A DNA stretch of 64,000 nt from Paramecium tetraurelia (lineage: Eukaryota > Ciliophora > Oligohymenophorea > Peniculida > Parameciidae), in contig NW_001799255.1 of NCBI RefSeq assembly GCF_000165425.1, positions 1 to 64,000 on the forward strand, read 5' to 3'. Below the pieces are notes generated by a model, which saw nothing but the letters and a program-made list of their open reading frames with translations, had not been told where the DNA came from and ran no database searches. Position 1 is the first letter of the stretch. The number at the start of each line of letters is the position of its first letter. A program made the translations under genes and the position numbers. Positions 23,833-36,405 of this stretch are shown one piece after another.

Positions 23833-26800
23833 TCATTATTAATTTACTATCTATCCTTCTTGCATATTAATGATGTAATTGCAATTAACAACTATTTTAG
23901 GCCTATGAGCTATGATTATTTTTGTAGCGGTTATACTACATAAAGCCTATTCAATAATTTCTTCGGTTTCATCGTCAATATTGGCAGTTGCTTCATCAAA
24001 TATCAATATTTTAGCATCATGGAGAAAAGCTCGGGCCAAAGCAAGTAATTATTATTAACCAACACTCAAATTGTAATCCATCGAATCCAATCCCCATTCT
24101 TTGATTACAGAATCTAACTTAACCTTACCTAAAGCATCCCATATCTATTCATCGTAGCAAGTTTTATGAGGATCTAAGTTAAATCTAATTGTCTAGTTAA
24201 ATAAATTGCTTGACTGTGGTATGACCATAACCGTGTTTCTTAATTAAGAAAGGTTGATTTGATTGATATTAATTCCATCAATATTAATAGTTCCACTTGT
24301 AACATCCACAGTTCTCAATAGTAAATTAATGATTGAAGATTTGCCAGCCCCTGTTCTTCCCATGATTCCAATACTTTAACCTTGTTCGATTTTAAAATTG
24401 ATATTTTAGAGAGCATATTTTGTGGATTTAGGATACCTTAAATACACATTATGGAATTCGACAACTCCATTAGTAGGCCATTAATTCATTTTTGATCCTG
24501 AATAATTTTCAGATGGTAATTATATTGTATTTTACACTCTCACACAATTCTACATGTCTATATCTAAGAAGATCTGTCCTCTCAAACTAAAACGCTAATA
24601 ATAAATAATACTTTAATGAAAACATATATCCTAACTGCATCAGCATTAGGACAGAAAAACCGATGACATCTTTGGAGTATTCGGATGAAAGTAAAATGGC
24701 TAAGACAGTGATGATTAATATGTGCAATGAGAATTCAATAATAAAGGCCAATAAAGCATTAAGTCTCAGAAAAGTGAACTAAGCCTACAAATTTGAATAA
24801 GTTTATTATAAAAACTCTGATTGTATTCTGAGTTATTGATTATAAACTCTTATTAAAATGGATCCATTGATAGAACTACGTAAGGATTAATTTAATTAAG
24901 CTCTGGATTGATCATCTAAATTAAGTGAATATTTCATTTTCTGATGGAACTTAGATTTCATATAAAGCATTAGGATCAGAAATGCTGTTGAGACTATGAT
25001 GATATAACTATTAAGACTAATAACCAAAATAACAAATATGTTATCGATAAGACCTTCAATTACCCAATGTAAATCTAACATAACCAATCCTTCAATGCTG
25101 TTGATGTCAGATGTGAATCTACTCATCAACTTTCCTATGTTTGTATAATTTTCTAGTCTCATTCTTACAATGGTTGATATTAATTTTCGATGCAAATTAT
25201 TAATAACAGTGATAGTAAACCCAAACATCTCATTAAACTTAGTAAAACTAACCAAAACATAAACAATCATCAGAAAAAAATTAATTAATAAATTGGATTC
25301 ACCAAATTATTTAATTATCAAAAGTGATAAAGAAGCATCAAACAAATATAGGAAGACAATTAGCATAGCTTTATTTTTCCCTCCTTCATCTATGTATTTT
25401 TAATAAACTGTTTTAGATACTTCTAATATTTCATCTTCTTCTTGAATTCCTTACTACTATTCTGGCTACTCTTAAACCTGTTACAATAATTAAATTTCGT
25501 TCGTATTTATTTCTTCTTAAATGAGCTATCCATCCTGCATTTTGTAAATCATATCACATTCAGCAATCCTAGAGGAAATCAAAATAACTATCTTTCCTTG
25601 ACTCTTTAGATATCTTAGGGTATTAAGGATCGTCATTTATACATTTGCATCAACAGCTGATAATATGTCATCGAGTAAATATATATCTGAATCTGAATAC
25701 AATGCTCTACTAAAACTCAATCTTGTTCTCTACCCTCCAGATAGTTTAGATCCATTTTCACCTACATTGAAATCTGGGTCAATATTATCACCTCTTAAAC
25801 CACTCTAAACAAGCACATTCAAATAATGTGTTTCATTATTTGGACAACCAAAAAGAATGTTCTCTCTCACAGTTCCTGAAAAGATATAAGGTCGTTGTTC
25901 AACATAAGCCACATGACCTTATATCTTTAATTAACCACTGAAAAATGGAATTTCATGTAATAATGCTTAGAGTAATGATGACTTACCACTTCCTACTGTC
26001 CCTCGTATAATAATAAATGTCCCTTTATCTAATTTCAAATTTATTTTATTTAATATTGGTTGATTTTACATTTCTTATAATTTTGTCCAATAAGCGCTGT
26101 AATTTATTATTTCTATCTGGCCCTAACGTTGTTCCTCCACCGTATCCAAAGATGCAGCTTCCTCCTCCTCTATTTACTGATATTTCTTTTATTTTTTAGT
26201 TGCTTGTCTTGTATTTAATAATTTCGGTTCTATTTCTGGAATACAAATAACATCGTTGATCCTCTATTATAGAACTCGTAAATTAATTATCAATTTGTAT
26301 GCTCTTTATCCATACGTAATGCACCACACCTTAAATAGTTGTAAGATCCAAATTGAACTAAAAATTTGATCAGGAGATGGGTAGTCACCAATGAGGATTT
26401 TTGAAGTGAACATCATCAAGAATAAACTGACAAACACATTGATATTACCATTAAAACAATATGCTAAGGCATCAATTTTTAGGATTTCCCTCATCTTATT
26501 ATCTTATTCTTATCTCTTTGCCAATAATTTGTCTCTGAAAATTGATTCTAATCCCAGCATCTTAATTTTGGGGAGGTTGTTTAAAATCTCTTCTGTCAAT
26601 TTTGTTCTATCATCTTGAATCTTGCTCTTTTCTGACTTCAATGGTCCTGTTTATGTTGTAATGTGCTTTTAAAATACCATCAAACTACATAATGTTATAA
26701 CACCGATTAATGACGAAATTCCAAAATATGAGAATAAGATGTAGATACCGACACAAAATATTATTGGGGCACCGCTAAATGCTAGCAACCAAGTTAAGTC

Positions 26801-27292
26801 AAGATCAGCAATATCCATTGTTATTATATTAAAAAATTACCCATCTTTTAACCTTGATGTTGATATTCTCTATAGTTTAGCCAATAACATCTATGCTAAA
26901 GAAGCTCTAATCTTAGCTGACATCTAATAAATGTTTTGAAAATAGTGCTATTCAAATATTACCTAACTTAATAATAGCACTCCTAAAAAGAAAGCATTCC
27001 ATGAATCCATACTATGTAAAGTAACTTTTAATAAATAAGACACGCTAATCTTGATTATCACTGTTATTTGAACTATTATACAGTAATATATAATTGGTCC
27101 CTTGAAAGTATTGAATACTTTTTTCCATAATTCGTCTCCCTCTGAATTTAATTCTGTCTTCAATCGGTCACTAAACCATGGAAACATTGATTCCTGAAGC
27201 AACGGTAATTGATCACCAAAAAGATATTTGAGAGGCTAAAGAAAAAAAATGATTTTATAAAGCGGGACCGGGATCGCAGGCAATGTATGCAT
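23833..27292 (-). CDS. ABC transporter, ABCC (MRP) family, full length
   Basis: One 25-nt intron (about 24576-24600) leaves 1144 aa with the order TMD1-NBD1-TMD2-NBD2. NBD1 (~405-600) has Walker A GTVGSGKSS, signature LSGGQRTRLSFSRAL and Walker B IYLLDD, with Asp instead of the catalytic Glu, the degenerate site typical of ABCC proteins. NBD2 (~940-1140) has GIMGRTGAGKSS, a signature read SVGQQQLLALARAF, and ILIFDEATANID with catalytic Glu. Thus one competent and one degenerate ATP site. It lacks the extra N-terminal TMD0 of long MRPs. Likely exports organic anions or glutathione conjugates, or acts on a vacuolar membrane; substrate unknown. The intron is required to bring the linker before NBD2 (GSKMNQWPTNG) into frame. 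Confidence 0.95.
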
Positions 27293-27451
27293 TTTTTTAA
27301 CAAATTTTATTTTAATTATTATGTATGAGTATTTCATCATGTAATTGATTAATTCAGATTTATATGACCTCCTATTTTTAATGGAAAGCATTAAATAATT
27401 TAGATATCATAAATAAAATACAAAAATAAAAGTACAATAAAATGAAATGTT

Positions 27452-28685
27452 TCATTAATTATAAATTGAGAATCTTTTGAAAAATGATTTTATTCTAATG
27501 TTAACTGATTCATAATAATCTTTATTTAAAGATTAAATAAATATCAGGAGATATTCATTAATTTCTTTATAGTTAATTCTTTTTTTATTTTTCAATCTAA
27601 TTTTAGTAAATCTAAATTCTAAGTTTCCATCTAAATCTTGTTAATATAAATCAAATTTAAGCTTTTTGAAAATGATTCAAACTTGTACTCTTTTAAAAGA
27701 TCTTGAAAATAAACTTTGTTGATCCTTATCTAATTAATTAATGCAAATTTTAATCATCTTTTCTTTTTGTATCAGACGATACTTAAAATACATTTTATCC
27801 TAAATGAGAAGCATTCTCAAGCAGTATTTAAATAATAATTTTTTAATATTTTCTAGGGATGACTGAATCACAAAATATTGTTAATTTATATTTCATTCTC
27901 ATTATAATTTTTAATCTTAAGCGTTCATTCTGAATAAAGGAAAATAGTATTGTTTTAGATTGAATTTCTTATGTACTAGATCGATTAACATCAAATTTGA
28001 ATGGTGCAAATACTTTTAATTTTATCAAGTTAGATAATTTATTATTATAATAAAATATCAATAATCAATAATCTTAATTCATTTAAAACAACAACAAGAG
28101 CGTTAAGAATTATTAATTTATTATTGAGCAGTCGTAAAACTATTGAGATAATTATTACATTTTTGAGACCATTATTTTACATCTAATTGATGGATTTTGT
28201 AATAGAGCTATGAATTAAATTCCAGAGCCTCTAATACTGTTTCTAAAAATCTAAGAGACGAAGCGTATTGCATCTCCAAATGTAACCCTTCTAATGTCTA
28301 CAATTTTTTAATATTACACTTACTTTAATGTCTTTAAATAGGATATCAACCATGATATTTGGAGGAACACTGTAAACTTATGAAAAGTCAGGGTTATCAA
28401 AGTTTATGAGAAGTAAAGTATTTTAGATTGCCATGAGACAAGATATCATATCTTCAAACATATTGAGAAAATTTTCTAAAAGGGCTTATTTTTCGTATTT
28501 CGATTTTAATCCTTAAGTTATTAATTCTAAAAACCTGCCATGTTTTCCATAAATCTCATTTCATTAAATTGGCTGTAGTATTCAAGATATTATAATTTAT
28601 TTTTTTCGATAATTTAGTAGTAATTTTGACAGGCTTCACTTGGAACTAGAGAGAGTTGTGGTTTAGAAAATGCAGATTATGGCAT
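27452..28685 (-). pseudogene. Broken or unresolved gene, unknown family
   Basis: A series of convincing minus-strand protein segments: MPQSAFSKPQLSLVP at the start, ELITQGLKSKYEKQALLENF, MISCLMAIQNTLLLINF, a 26-nt intron, then TLEGLHLEMQYASSLRFLE, later KVFAPFKFDVNRSSTQEI and ASHLGQNVFQVSSDTKR, and an end FKRFSIYNQ. Composition is that of a soluble, helical, charged protein. At least two frame changes (near 28555 and 28090) and a TGA are not solved by GT..AG introns, so it is either a recently broken gene of ~380 codons or a model I could not splice. No family recognised. Confidence 0.5.
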
Positions 28686-29176
28686 TCTGAGAACAGTAGT
28701 ATTGTCTTATTCGTATTAAATAACAGAGTTTTAAATTTGAGTGTTAGAAGGAAAAATTTTCTTCGTTTTCATATATAATAAAATAATTATACATAGGTCA
28801 ATAATATAAGCTTTAATGAGTTTTAAAATTTCAATCAAAATTCAAACAAATTTTATTCTTTGCCTTTGAAGATTAACAACTCAACTATTTTAAATGACTC
28901 TTTACTGCCTTTTCATTTAATTTCTCATAAATAGCAACTTTATTTTTATATGAAATTTTGATCAGGGGGAAAATAAGGTTCAATTAAAAATAAATAAATA
29001 ATATAAAAATTCATTCTAATGAAAAGTTTAAAAAAGTTATCTTCAGATTAATCTTGAAATCTAGAAATCATTTTTCTTTTAAATTCATTCTGGATTATTC
29101 ATAACACTTCTGGTTAATATTTATAATGCAAAATATATTCTTTACAATATCAGTAATTAATTAAGTTCTTATATTT
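28686..29176. other. No supported gene
   Basis: AT-rich spacer upstream of the small plus-strand gene at 29177. No protein-like frame on either strand. Confidence 0.5.
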
Positions 29177-29569
29177 ATGAAAAGAAAATCTACATTTTTT
29201 AAATATGGAAAGCATTAGAGCCCTGATGAACTGATTAAACATCTAAATTAATGCTCCCTTTGTCCTAAATTTATAGAAAATAAGTAATAAGCTAATGTGA
29301 CAAACCAGAATACAATGGTTCTAAATAAAGTTGAGATAAAAAAGAGCAAATCAAGAGATTGCGAAAGAAGTACAGCTATGAATCGTTCGCGCCTCTAAAG
29401 GGAATACTTAAGATTCTTGCTTACGACTGACGGACCAACGAGCGAATTTTACTAGCTAGAAAAAAAAAAATTATAAATCAAGCTTTAGGATATTTATGAA
29501 ACAGCCTAACCTAATGTCTGCTTGTCTAAATTACTCGGATAATACTAATAACTAGTAAATCCATTTTGA
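29177..29569 (+). CDS. Small hypothetical protein, 130 aa
   Basis: Intronless 130-aa frame from ATG to TGA with balanced composition. It starts MKRKSTFFKYGKHQSPDEL and has a CSLC pair near residue 28 that is not followed by a second pair, so a complete zinc site is not visible. The second half is helical and charged (FYQLEKKKLQIKLQDIYE). G+C is locally higher over residues 60-95. Convergent with the gene at 29714. No homology recognised. Confidence 0.5.
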
Positions 29570-29713
29570 TTTATTGAAATGTTAATACAACTCATGTTTT
29601 ATCATTTTTCCTTATTTTTTCAATATTTTTTGTTAAAATTTTGGTTTCATAGGTACCATTGAAGATAGAGAGGGACATCAACCTTCAAAGTATTACTTCA
29701 GATGATTATTTTT

Positions 29714-30119
29714 TCAGTTGCCTAATTTGAAGTATTATTTACAATTTTTATTGTTCTATTCTCTCTAAAGAGTTTCTTTCAATTTTTTTATATGATCATT
29801 CTCAAATTCCTTTTTGAAAATATTCTTTATCTGAGCTTTAATACATTTTTTATCTCTCTTTCATTTAAAATGCTCAGAACTTAACTAGCCAAAGAAGAAT
29901 ATTGCTTTCAATTAATTTATCCATGGCTTTAAAAATTTTCATGTACTGATTAAAAATTAACTGAGCTTGCTAATTCTTAAATTTGAAATAGCAAACACTA
30001 TACACAGAATAGTGTTTAACTCTTAGCATTCTTTTATGCTTTTTAATGGATACCGCATAAATTCTTCTAAAATCATCTTTCACTACTTTTTCACATTTCT
30101 CTTTTGACATTCCATTCAT
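29714..30119 (-). CDS. Small hypothetical protein, 125 aa
   Basis: One 28-nt intron beginning GTTAAG leaves 125 aa, start MNGMSKEKCEKVVKDDFRRI. Highly basic and helical, with several Cys scattered and no recognised motif; the end is CKQYFKLGN. A TGA lies two codons upstream of the ATG in frame, which fixes the start. The intron was inferred because it removes an in-frame TGA and joins two protein-like frames without changing phase. Confidence 0.45.
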
Positions 30120-32956
30120 TTGAACTCATTAATCTTTATTTCGATCATTGTTTGCAAATAAGTTTAAATATCTAGAAAAAAAAAAATCTATATTAAATTA
30201 GAAACAAAACAAATAATTTATTAAATTTTAATTAAAATAACAGTTTTTGAATCTTTTATTTCTTAGTTCTTAATTAATTTAATAAAATGAAGAAGAACAT
30301 TTTTATAATTCTTGGTGATGATATGATTGATTCCAACTTTATTTTATTCAACAAACTATCAGAATATGATATGCCTTTTTCTTAGAAAAAAAACTGACCA
30401 ACAACAACCCTTTTTAATCCGATATTTTATTTATTTCTTTAGGATTTCTATTATTCTACCTATTGGTAAAGTGATTGGATGTCGTTGTAAAAATCAACTT
30501 TTAATTTCCTTTTGGTCATAAAATAGGTGATTTTTTTAATTTTTACTTTAATAAACTCATTATTTCATTATTTCCAAATAAAATAGAATTCTCTTATTAG
30601 GTCGGCCAAAGATAAAATATAAACACAATTAACATCAAAAATATATATATTTCATCTTTTTCAGAAATTCCAAACTCCCTCACCATCAATGATCTTAATT
30701 AATTATGAATCTCATTCATCCAAAAAATCTTCTCTCAAATTTCTCTCATTAATTAAATGTTAAGTATGCTATTTCCAGACCTTTTGATAGTATTTTGGTT
30801 GACCTTCATTAACAAAGAATTTATAGATCTTTTTTTTCTTCGACATCTCTTCCAATAAAAATGAGACTCAATCTCCCATTTCCCATGAACTATTTTCATC
30901 AAATTTTTCTCTGCTTATCGTTTTATCCATAAATTTAGTTGTAAACTATGAATCTAATTATTTTTAATTTAAACTTTTTACTCAGAACCATTCTCTTAAT
31001 AATTTATAGTTTGAGTTATCATTTTAGAATTATCTTGAAAATTATTTACTCTATTTTTAAAAGCCATGTTTTAAATATTAATCAACAATTTGATTATATC
31101 ACATAGTCTTCATTAACTGAATCTTAAAAGGGTTGATAAGTTTCGATAATTAAGATAATCTCGACTCTGCCGGTGAAAGTGCAAGATCAGCACTACTTGC
31201 AATTACAATTGATATATTTTAGAGGTGTATAATTTTGACGAACCATTGTGTTATAAATAAAAATTATTTATCATATATCATTAAATAGTGTTTTGAATTA
31301 AAATTTCTTGATATCAGCTTAAGAACATGTTCTTGTGGTACAAGCCTTTTGTGAAGAGGATTTACTGTTTGGTATTAAAAATAATGGCAAGGGTTTTGGT
31401 GAGATCTGAAGTAAGGGAAGGGATTACTTTTTGTTTGGTCTACCACCATTAAGTAAATAATTATTGTAAATGCGAGTAGTTAATTTTAATGTTGTCTTTT
31501 TCTTTTATTTTCTATTCTATATAGCAATATTTTCTTCGCTAGCTTATTTACTGATTGCAAATTGTGTGCGTAATCTCTAGTTTGTAAACAACAATTAAGC
31601 ATTATTGTTTTCTTGAAATTTCTCCATAGATGTTCCTCTGGATCTCATCTTTATATCACGAAAAATATTTTTTAAAGCAGTTGTTTAAGTATTGGCAGAT
31701 TACATTATTATATTTAAATATAAAGTGAAATACAGATTCAAAGAATATATGTAAATTGCACGCTTAATAATATTTAATAGTATCAGATTTGAATTACAAT
31801 TATTTCAATATAGCCTTACGATTTCTAATTCCTATATTCAAGGTTTTCACATTTTAATTATCCCCTAATTTTAATCGAATATTTAAAACATATGATTGAA
31901 AGTCAATTTATTAGGTGCAATTAAGCATTTCCTCAATGATTGGTATATATTTTATAATTCATTTAATGAATAGTAGCGTTTTTATATTTTAAATTCCTTA
32001 ATTTATTTGAGTCATTCTCATCTCCCTTTATTAACACTTCAGCGATTGATATTCACTCATTTTTTACGTTATCAATATCTATAAGCAATTTCTTTTTTTG
32101 TATTCCTTTAGAAGATAATTTCAAACTCTCATTTCATAATTATCTACTTAGTAATTCCAAATAAATAAATATTGAACTCTACATTCAATTTAATAGAGTA
32201 ATTGGTAATATTCTGTCCATTAGTTATAGAAATAGATAATTAAAATTCATTTAATTCTTACAACATAGATTTGATTATTGGTAAATTTCTTTGGTTTTAT
32301 TAAGTCTATGGTATTTAGACTTTCATTGAGTTAAATAATTGTTGTTAAATTTCAAAAGCAATTATTAAATGTTTTAATTACTTGTTTGAATTAAAAGGAA
32401 AAAACATAAACAGTAATTTTTGTCAATAAATGATTTTAGTTATATTGACGATTTTGCAGCCTTTTAAAATCGATTTATCTCCCCTTTTTACTACTTAAAA
32501 TATAATAACTTTATTTAAAAACATTTTTATATTTTCACATTTTACAAAATTAATTACTGATAATCTTTATAATCTCTCAATATATAAAATGATAGTGCTT
32601 CTTTAAATATGTTATCACATAACAATTACTAGATTTTTGATAAATTTTCATAATAAATGTAATCAGTGTGAGTTGTAATGAATTTATTATCATCATATCA
32701 AAATTAATTTTGCAAAATAAGATCTCATTAAAATTCAAAGTTTAAGCAAGTATAGCAACTTTACTTATAACTTAAAATTGATCGATTCTAACTTATTTCA
32801 AAAAGAAATTGTATAAATCCAATATGAAAAAGCAAAGAGAGTAATTAATTATAATTAAATTTTGAGATTAGATAGAGATGGTCTAGCCTAATGTTTTTAA
32901 TACAGTTTTAAATGATATTATAATTTATTTTGGATATCATGAATAAATACTCACTT
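30120..32956. other. Decayed tract, no intact gene
   Basis: 2.8 kb without an intact gene. Relics: a minus-strand stretch at about 30680-30930 (KKKIYKFFVNEGQPKYYQ) with in-frame TGA, and a plus-strand stretch at about 31140-31620 with NLDSAGESARSALLAIT, then EHVLVVQAFCEEDLLFGIK, then a hydrophobic helix FFFYFLFYIAIFSSLAYLL, in two frames and broken by TGA. The rest, especially 31650-32900, is A/T with no protein-like frame. Confidence 0.45.
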
Positions 32957-34254
32957 TCATTGTCCCCATGAAGCCATTTATCTCTTCACATTTTCATAGT
33001 TTTTTAAGGTTTAATCGATCTTAGGTTCAGCTCTCAAGAAATCTTCTTTTGCTCTATTATATTTATCTATCATCTTAATTACTTTTTGTCATTTGCTTAG
33101 ATGGCTGCTAATTAATCTTTGCTAAGTGAAATCAACTTCTTCTATCTAGAAAGTCTTAATCAAAATTTTACTCAGCAGGAGATAGATTTTATATTTTACT
33201 GACATGTTCTTTAATTGTTTTAAGAATCATCTCAATCAAAGGATCACTTTCGTAAGTCATTTTTCCTTAAGCTAAACCTTTAAGAGCAGACTTAAATAAT
33301 GCCTTTTAGATTTCTGGAAGGTTACTCTTTAAATTAGTTTCCAAGGACTTCTAAGCAGCTTCAATAATTTCTTATAATAATCTATTTTAATTAATCTATG
33401 TTATTATCTTTAAATAATATTACTTGTTCTGCTTATTAAACTGATTTAAGGATGTTTTGAGATCTCTCAGCAACGTGTCTCTATAGATTTAATTATTCAT
33501 TCATAAGAAACTAAAGATTATTAATATTATTTTACAGTATTAATTAATTCTGCTTTAACATCTTTGAAATTCCTTGTGTAATTACCCATATTCAATTTAT
33601 CCTTTGGCTGCTTCAAGGAGTGTTCTAATTTTGAGTTACATATTCTCGTGATAATATTGATCCAATTAGAAACATTCATTTCCAGCTACTCTTCTGTAGA
33701 ATCTTGCAAGCAATGGTTTCATAAATGATTTACGACCTTCCAAGTAGAAGTACATGATTTGCATCCAGAATAAGAATGGCAAGAAGGATGATTTAGCAAT
33801 CCAATGAAGATTTGTTGTGCCTGCTGCAAATCCAATAACAATCAATCCTCCATAAGTGAGAAGAAGATATTTTCTTGCAACAAGGAAATTTTCATAATGT
33901 GGAGAGACTTATTCTGGTCCAATGAAGTTGTAAAACAATTCAGATGATTTAATCTACGAAATAGTATTCAACACTTACACCACTCATGTTCACTGGATTG
34001 TGTGGATTATTGTATGGATGCTCGAATGCTTTACCCTAAGGTGCAACATTTGGTGCTTTATTTTCTTTCTCAATTGCTTCACTATACGATTAAAGATTAT
34101 GTTCTTACAGCTTTTGATTGAATTGTGTGACGTATTCTGCATATTTGCTTTGGAATTTTAAGAAATTCTTTCCTGCAATATCCTTGTGAGTAGCAGTTGC
34201 TGTAGCAAATCCAAAGAATCCCACTCTTCCTGAAGATTTTACCAAAAATTGCAT
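32957..34254 (-). CDS. Mitochondrial inner-membrane protein, ATP synthase subunit b-like, one frameshift
   Basis: Five introns (33954-33978, 33511-33535, 33396-33423, 33146-33171, 33054-33082) give ~388 codons. N-terminal presequence-like start MQFLVKSSGRVGFFGFATA; one hydrophobic segment YLLLTYGGLIVIGFAAGT and WIAKSSFLPFLFWMQIMYF; then a long amphipathic helical region with the run FLMNEQLNLQRHVAERSQNI and a C-terminal KNYENVKRQMASWGQ. A short membrane anchor followed by a long helical stalk is the architecture of F-type ATP synthase subunit b, and I think ciliate subunit b is the best match, but this is from architecture and memory. At about 33562-33566 the reading frame shifts by one (HKEFQ to DVKAELINT); exon sum is 3n+1. 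Confidence 0.6.
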
Positions 34255-34638
34255 CTTTTTTAAAATATTTAATATACATAATGTTAATAAGTATTACTAA
34301 GAGAAGATGAAATCATCAAAACCTAAAAGTAGAAATATAATATATAATGACTTTAATCATTTGTCAAAATACAACAGATCATATTATCTAAGTATTTCAA
34401 TTCTAGTGTAATTTCTTCAGGACAGAAATATATTATCACAATATAATTTCATTTTGATTATCATTCAATATAACAAACGGGTTATTAATTTAATGATTAC
34501 TTAATTTAATAGAGTATAGAAAAGAAAAAGAAGCTATGCTTGCCATTCGAGATTGCATAGGAAAATTAAGAATGGTTAAAAGATAATATAATATAATTAT
34601 TATGGATAATAATTTATTTTATTATTTTATTTCAATTA

Positions 34639-35980
34639 ATGGGTAATAGCATGGTGGTTGATTGGAATGAGTAATTAAAACATTAATTCACTAAAGAAAA
34701 ATGCATTGAGCATAATCTTTTGGGTCCTATTGAAATATACACTTATATTACAGATGATTAAGTAAAAATATTTAGTAATAATATTCTTATAATATCCTAG
34801 GTAAGACACTTTAGCTTTCAGATTAGTAATATTTCATTGAGAAGACAAAGTTAAATCATCCTAATTTATTTCGAGCTTTGTTTATTGAAAAATGCTCAAA
34901 TTTTTGCAGTCGTGGTCAAGATATATATAGGGTTTATTATGATTATCCTGGAGAGGAGACTTTGGAGACTGTAATGAAAAAAAAGTATTGTTAATTTTAA
35001 CATTGAAAGGCAAAACCCCTTCAAAGAATCAGCCATTTGGAGTATCATTTTTTAGGTTGTTGATTGTGCTGAATATCTTCAAAACAAATTTAAATCTATT
35101 AGTAATATAAGTCTGAATAGATTATATCCTTAGGAGAGGAATCTCAAAATATTAGTAATATAGTATATATAAGTTTAGGAAGTAAATCATCTCTTTAATA
35201 TCTTGTCTTCTTATGATTAAGCATTATAAAACTGCATTTCAATTTTATCCCCAGAATAAATAGATCAATTAGAAAGAAATGTGCGTTTCCCTTAAATAAA
35301 TAATTTTAAAAGCGATGTTTATGCATTTGGAATAGTCTTGCTATGTTTAACAACAAAAAGTGAATTCAAATAATTTTATAATCAATTCAATTAGTTAGAC
35401 AAGAATAACATCTTTTAAAGTTTATAAACTATTAAAAATAATTATTCAGAATTGCTGCATGGTTTGATCTAAAAAATGTTAATCAATGATCCTGAAGAAA
35501 GGCAATCGTGGATAGACTTAAAAGTAATCAAATATTTGATAATATTAGAAATTCTTAGATCCTTACAAAGTGCTATAAGAATAAGAACAGCCTTTTTATT
35601 TAAATGTCAAACTTTGTCCTAAAATTATTCCTTAAGTACCTATTGTTCAAAGCCCTCAAAAAAATGAAATGATTTCCTTATTCCCTAATCAACCATAAGT
35701 TGTAACCTTAGCCCAACAAAACCCAGAAGTATTTTGGATACCATTTCGTCAGACTTAAAATTAACAGATTTAACAAGGTTACTAATCCAACTTTTTAGAT
35801 CATTCAGATACTAATCCATAATTAATAAATACTCAACCATTCATTTCAAATCATAATGCATTGGCCAATTATTAATCTCCCTAAGTTAACAATTAAGGAA
35901 ACATATTTAATTAATATCTTCCAGGACCCTAAAATGGAGCTGAGTATATTTAACCGTCACTGGGCATTAGATAAGAATGA
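34639..35980 (+). CDS. Pseudokinase with Gln/Asn/Pro-rich tail
   Basis: Three introns (34801-34826, 34985-35009, 35524-35548) leave 421 aa. The first ~270 residues keep a kinase outline: KTKLNHPNLFRALFIEK as the N-lobe helix region, YDYPGEETLETVMKK as hinge, FKSDVYAFGIVLLCLTTKSE as the helix-F region with its conserved Asp, and LLHGLIQKMLINDPEERQSW before the end. There is no glycine loop, no VAIK lysine, no HRD, and no DFG, so it cannot be a normal phosphotransferase. The C-terminal ~150 aa are Gln/Asn/Pro-rich. The gene is intact with phase-consistent introns, so it is under selection as a scaffold or regulator rather than decaying. Confidence 0.75.
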
Positions 35981-36405
35981 TATTTAATTATTTTTTAATA
36001 ATATTAATATTTCCCAATTCTTAAAACTACAATCCTATTAACATTATAAATAGTTTGGCTTGTTTTATTAGATAATTAAATTTAAATTTTTTGAATAACA
36101 AAGCATGTTTTTACATTTAATGAAAAAATTAAAAATGTAAATTGTAGCATGGTTTTTAGTTTAATTCTTAAGAAACCCTTCTAAAGTTGTTATTCTTAAA
36201 ATATTTATACCCAAAAAAGAATGTGTTTAAGTTAGAATTTGATATTCTGATATATAAATAATTGGAAAAATAAAATTTAACAACTATATATAAAATTGCC
36301 TCTTAAGAGAGTAATGAAAAATTATTTTAATTCAAAAAAAATTAGGTTCTTTTGCTCTCTGACTTGTACATATATAAATTTTCGAATTATAAAGCAGTAG
36401 AGTCT
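35981..36405. other. No supported gene
   Basis: 425 bp of A/T-rich spacer between two plus-strand kinase-like genes. No protein-like frame or structured element seen. Confidence 0.5.

Noticed and set aside
31150-31215. Small RNA with inverted TGCAAG/CTTGCA
   Set aside because: The segment reads as protein (NLDSAGESARSALLAIT) in the frame of the surrounding relic, which explains its higher G+C.
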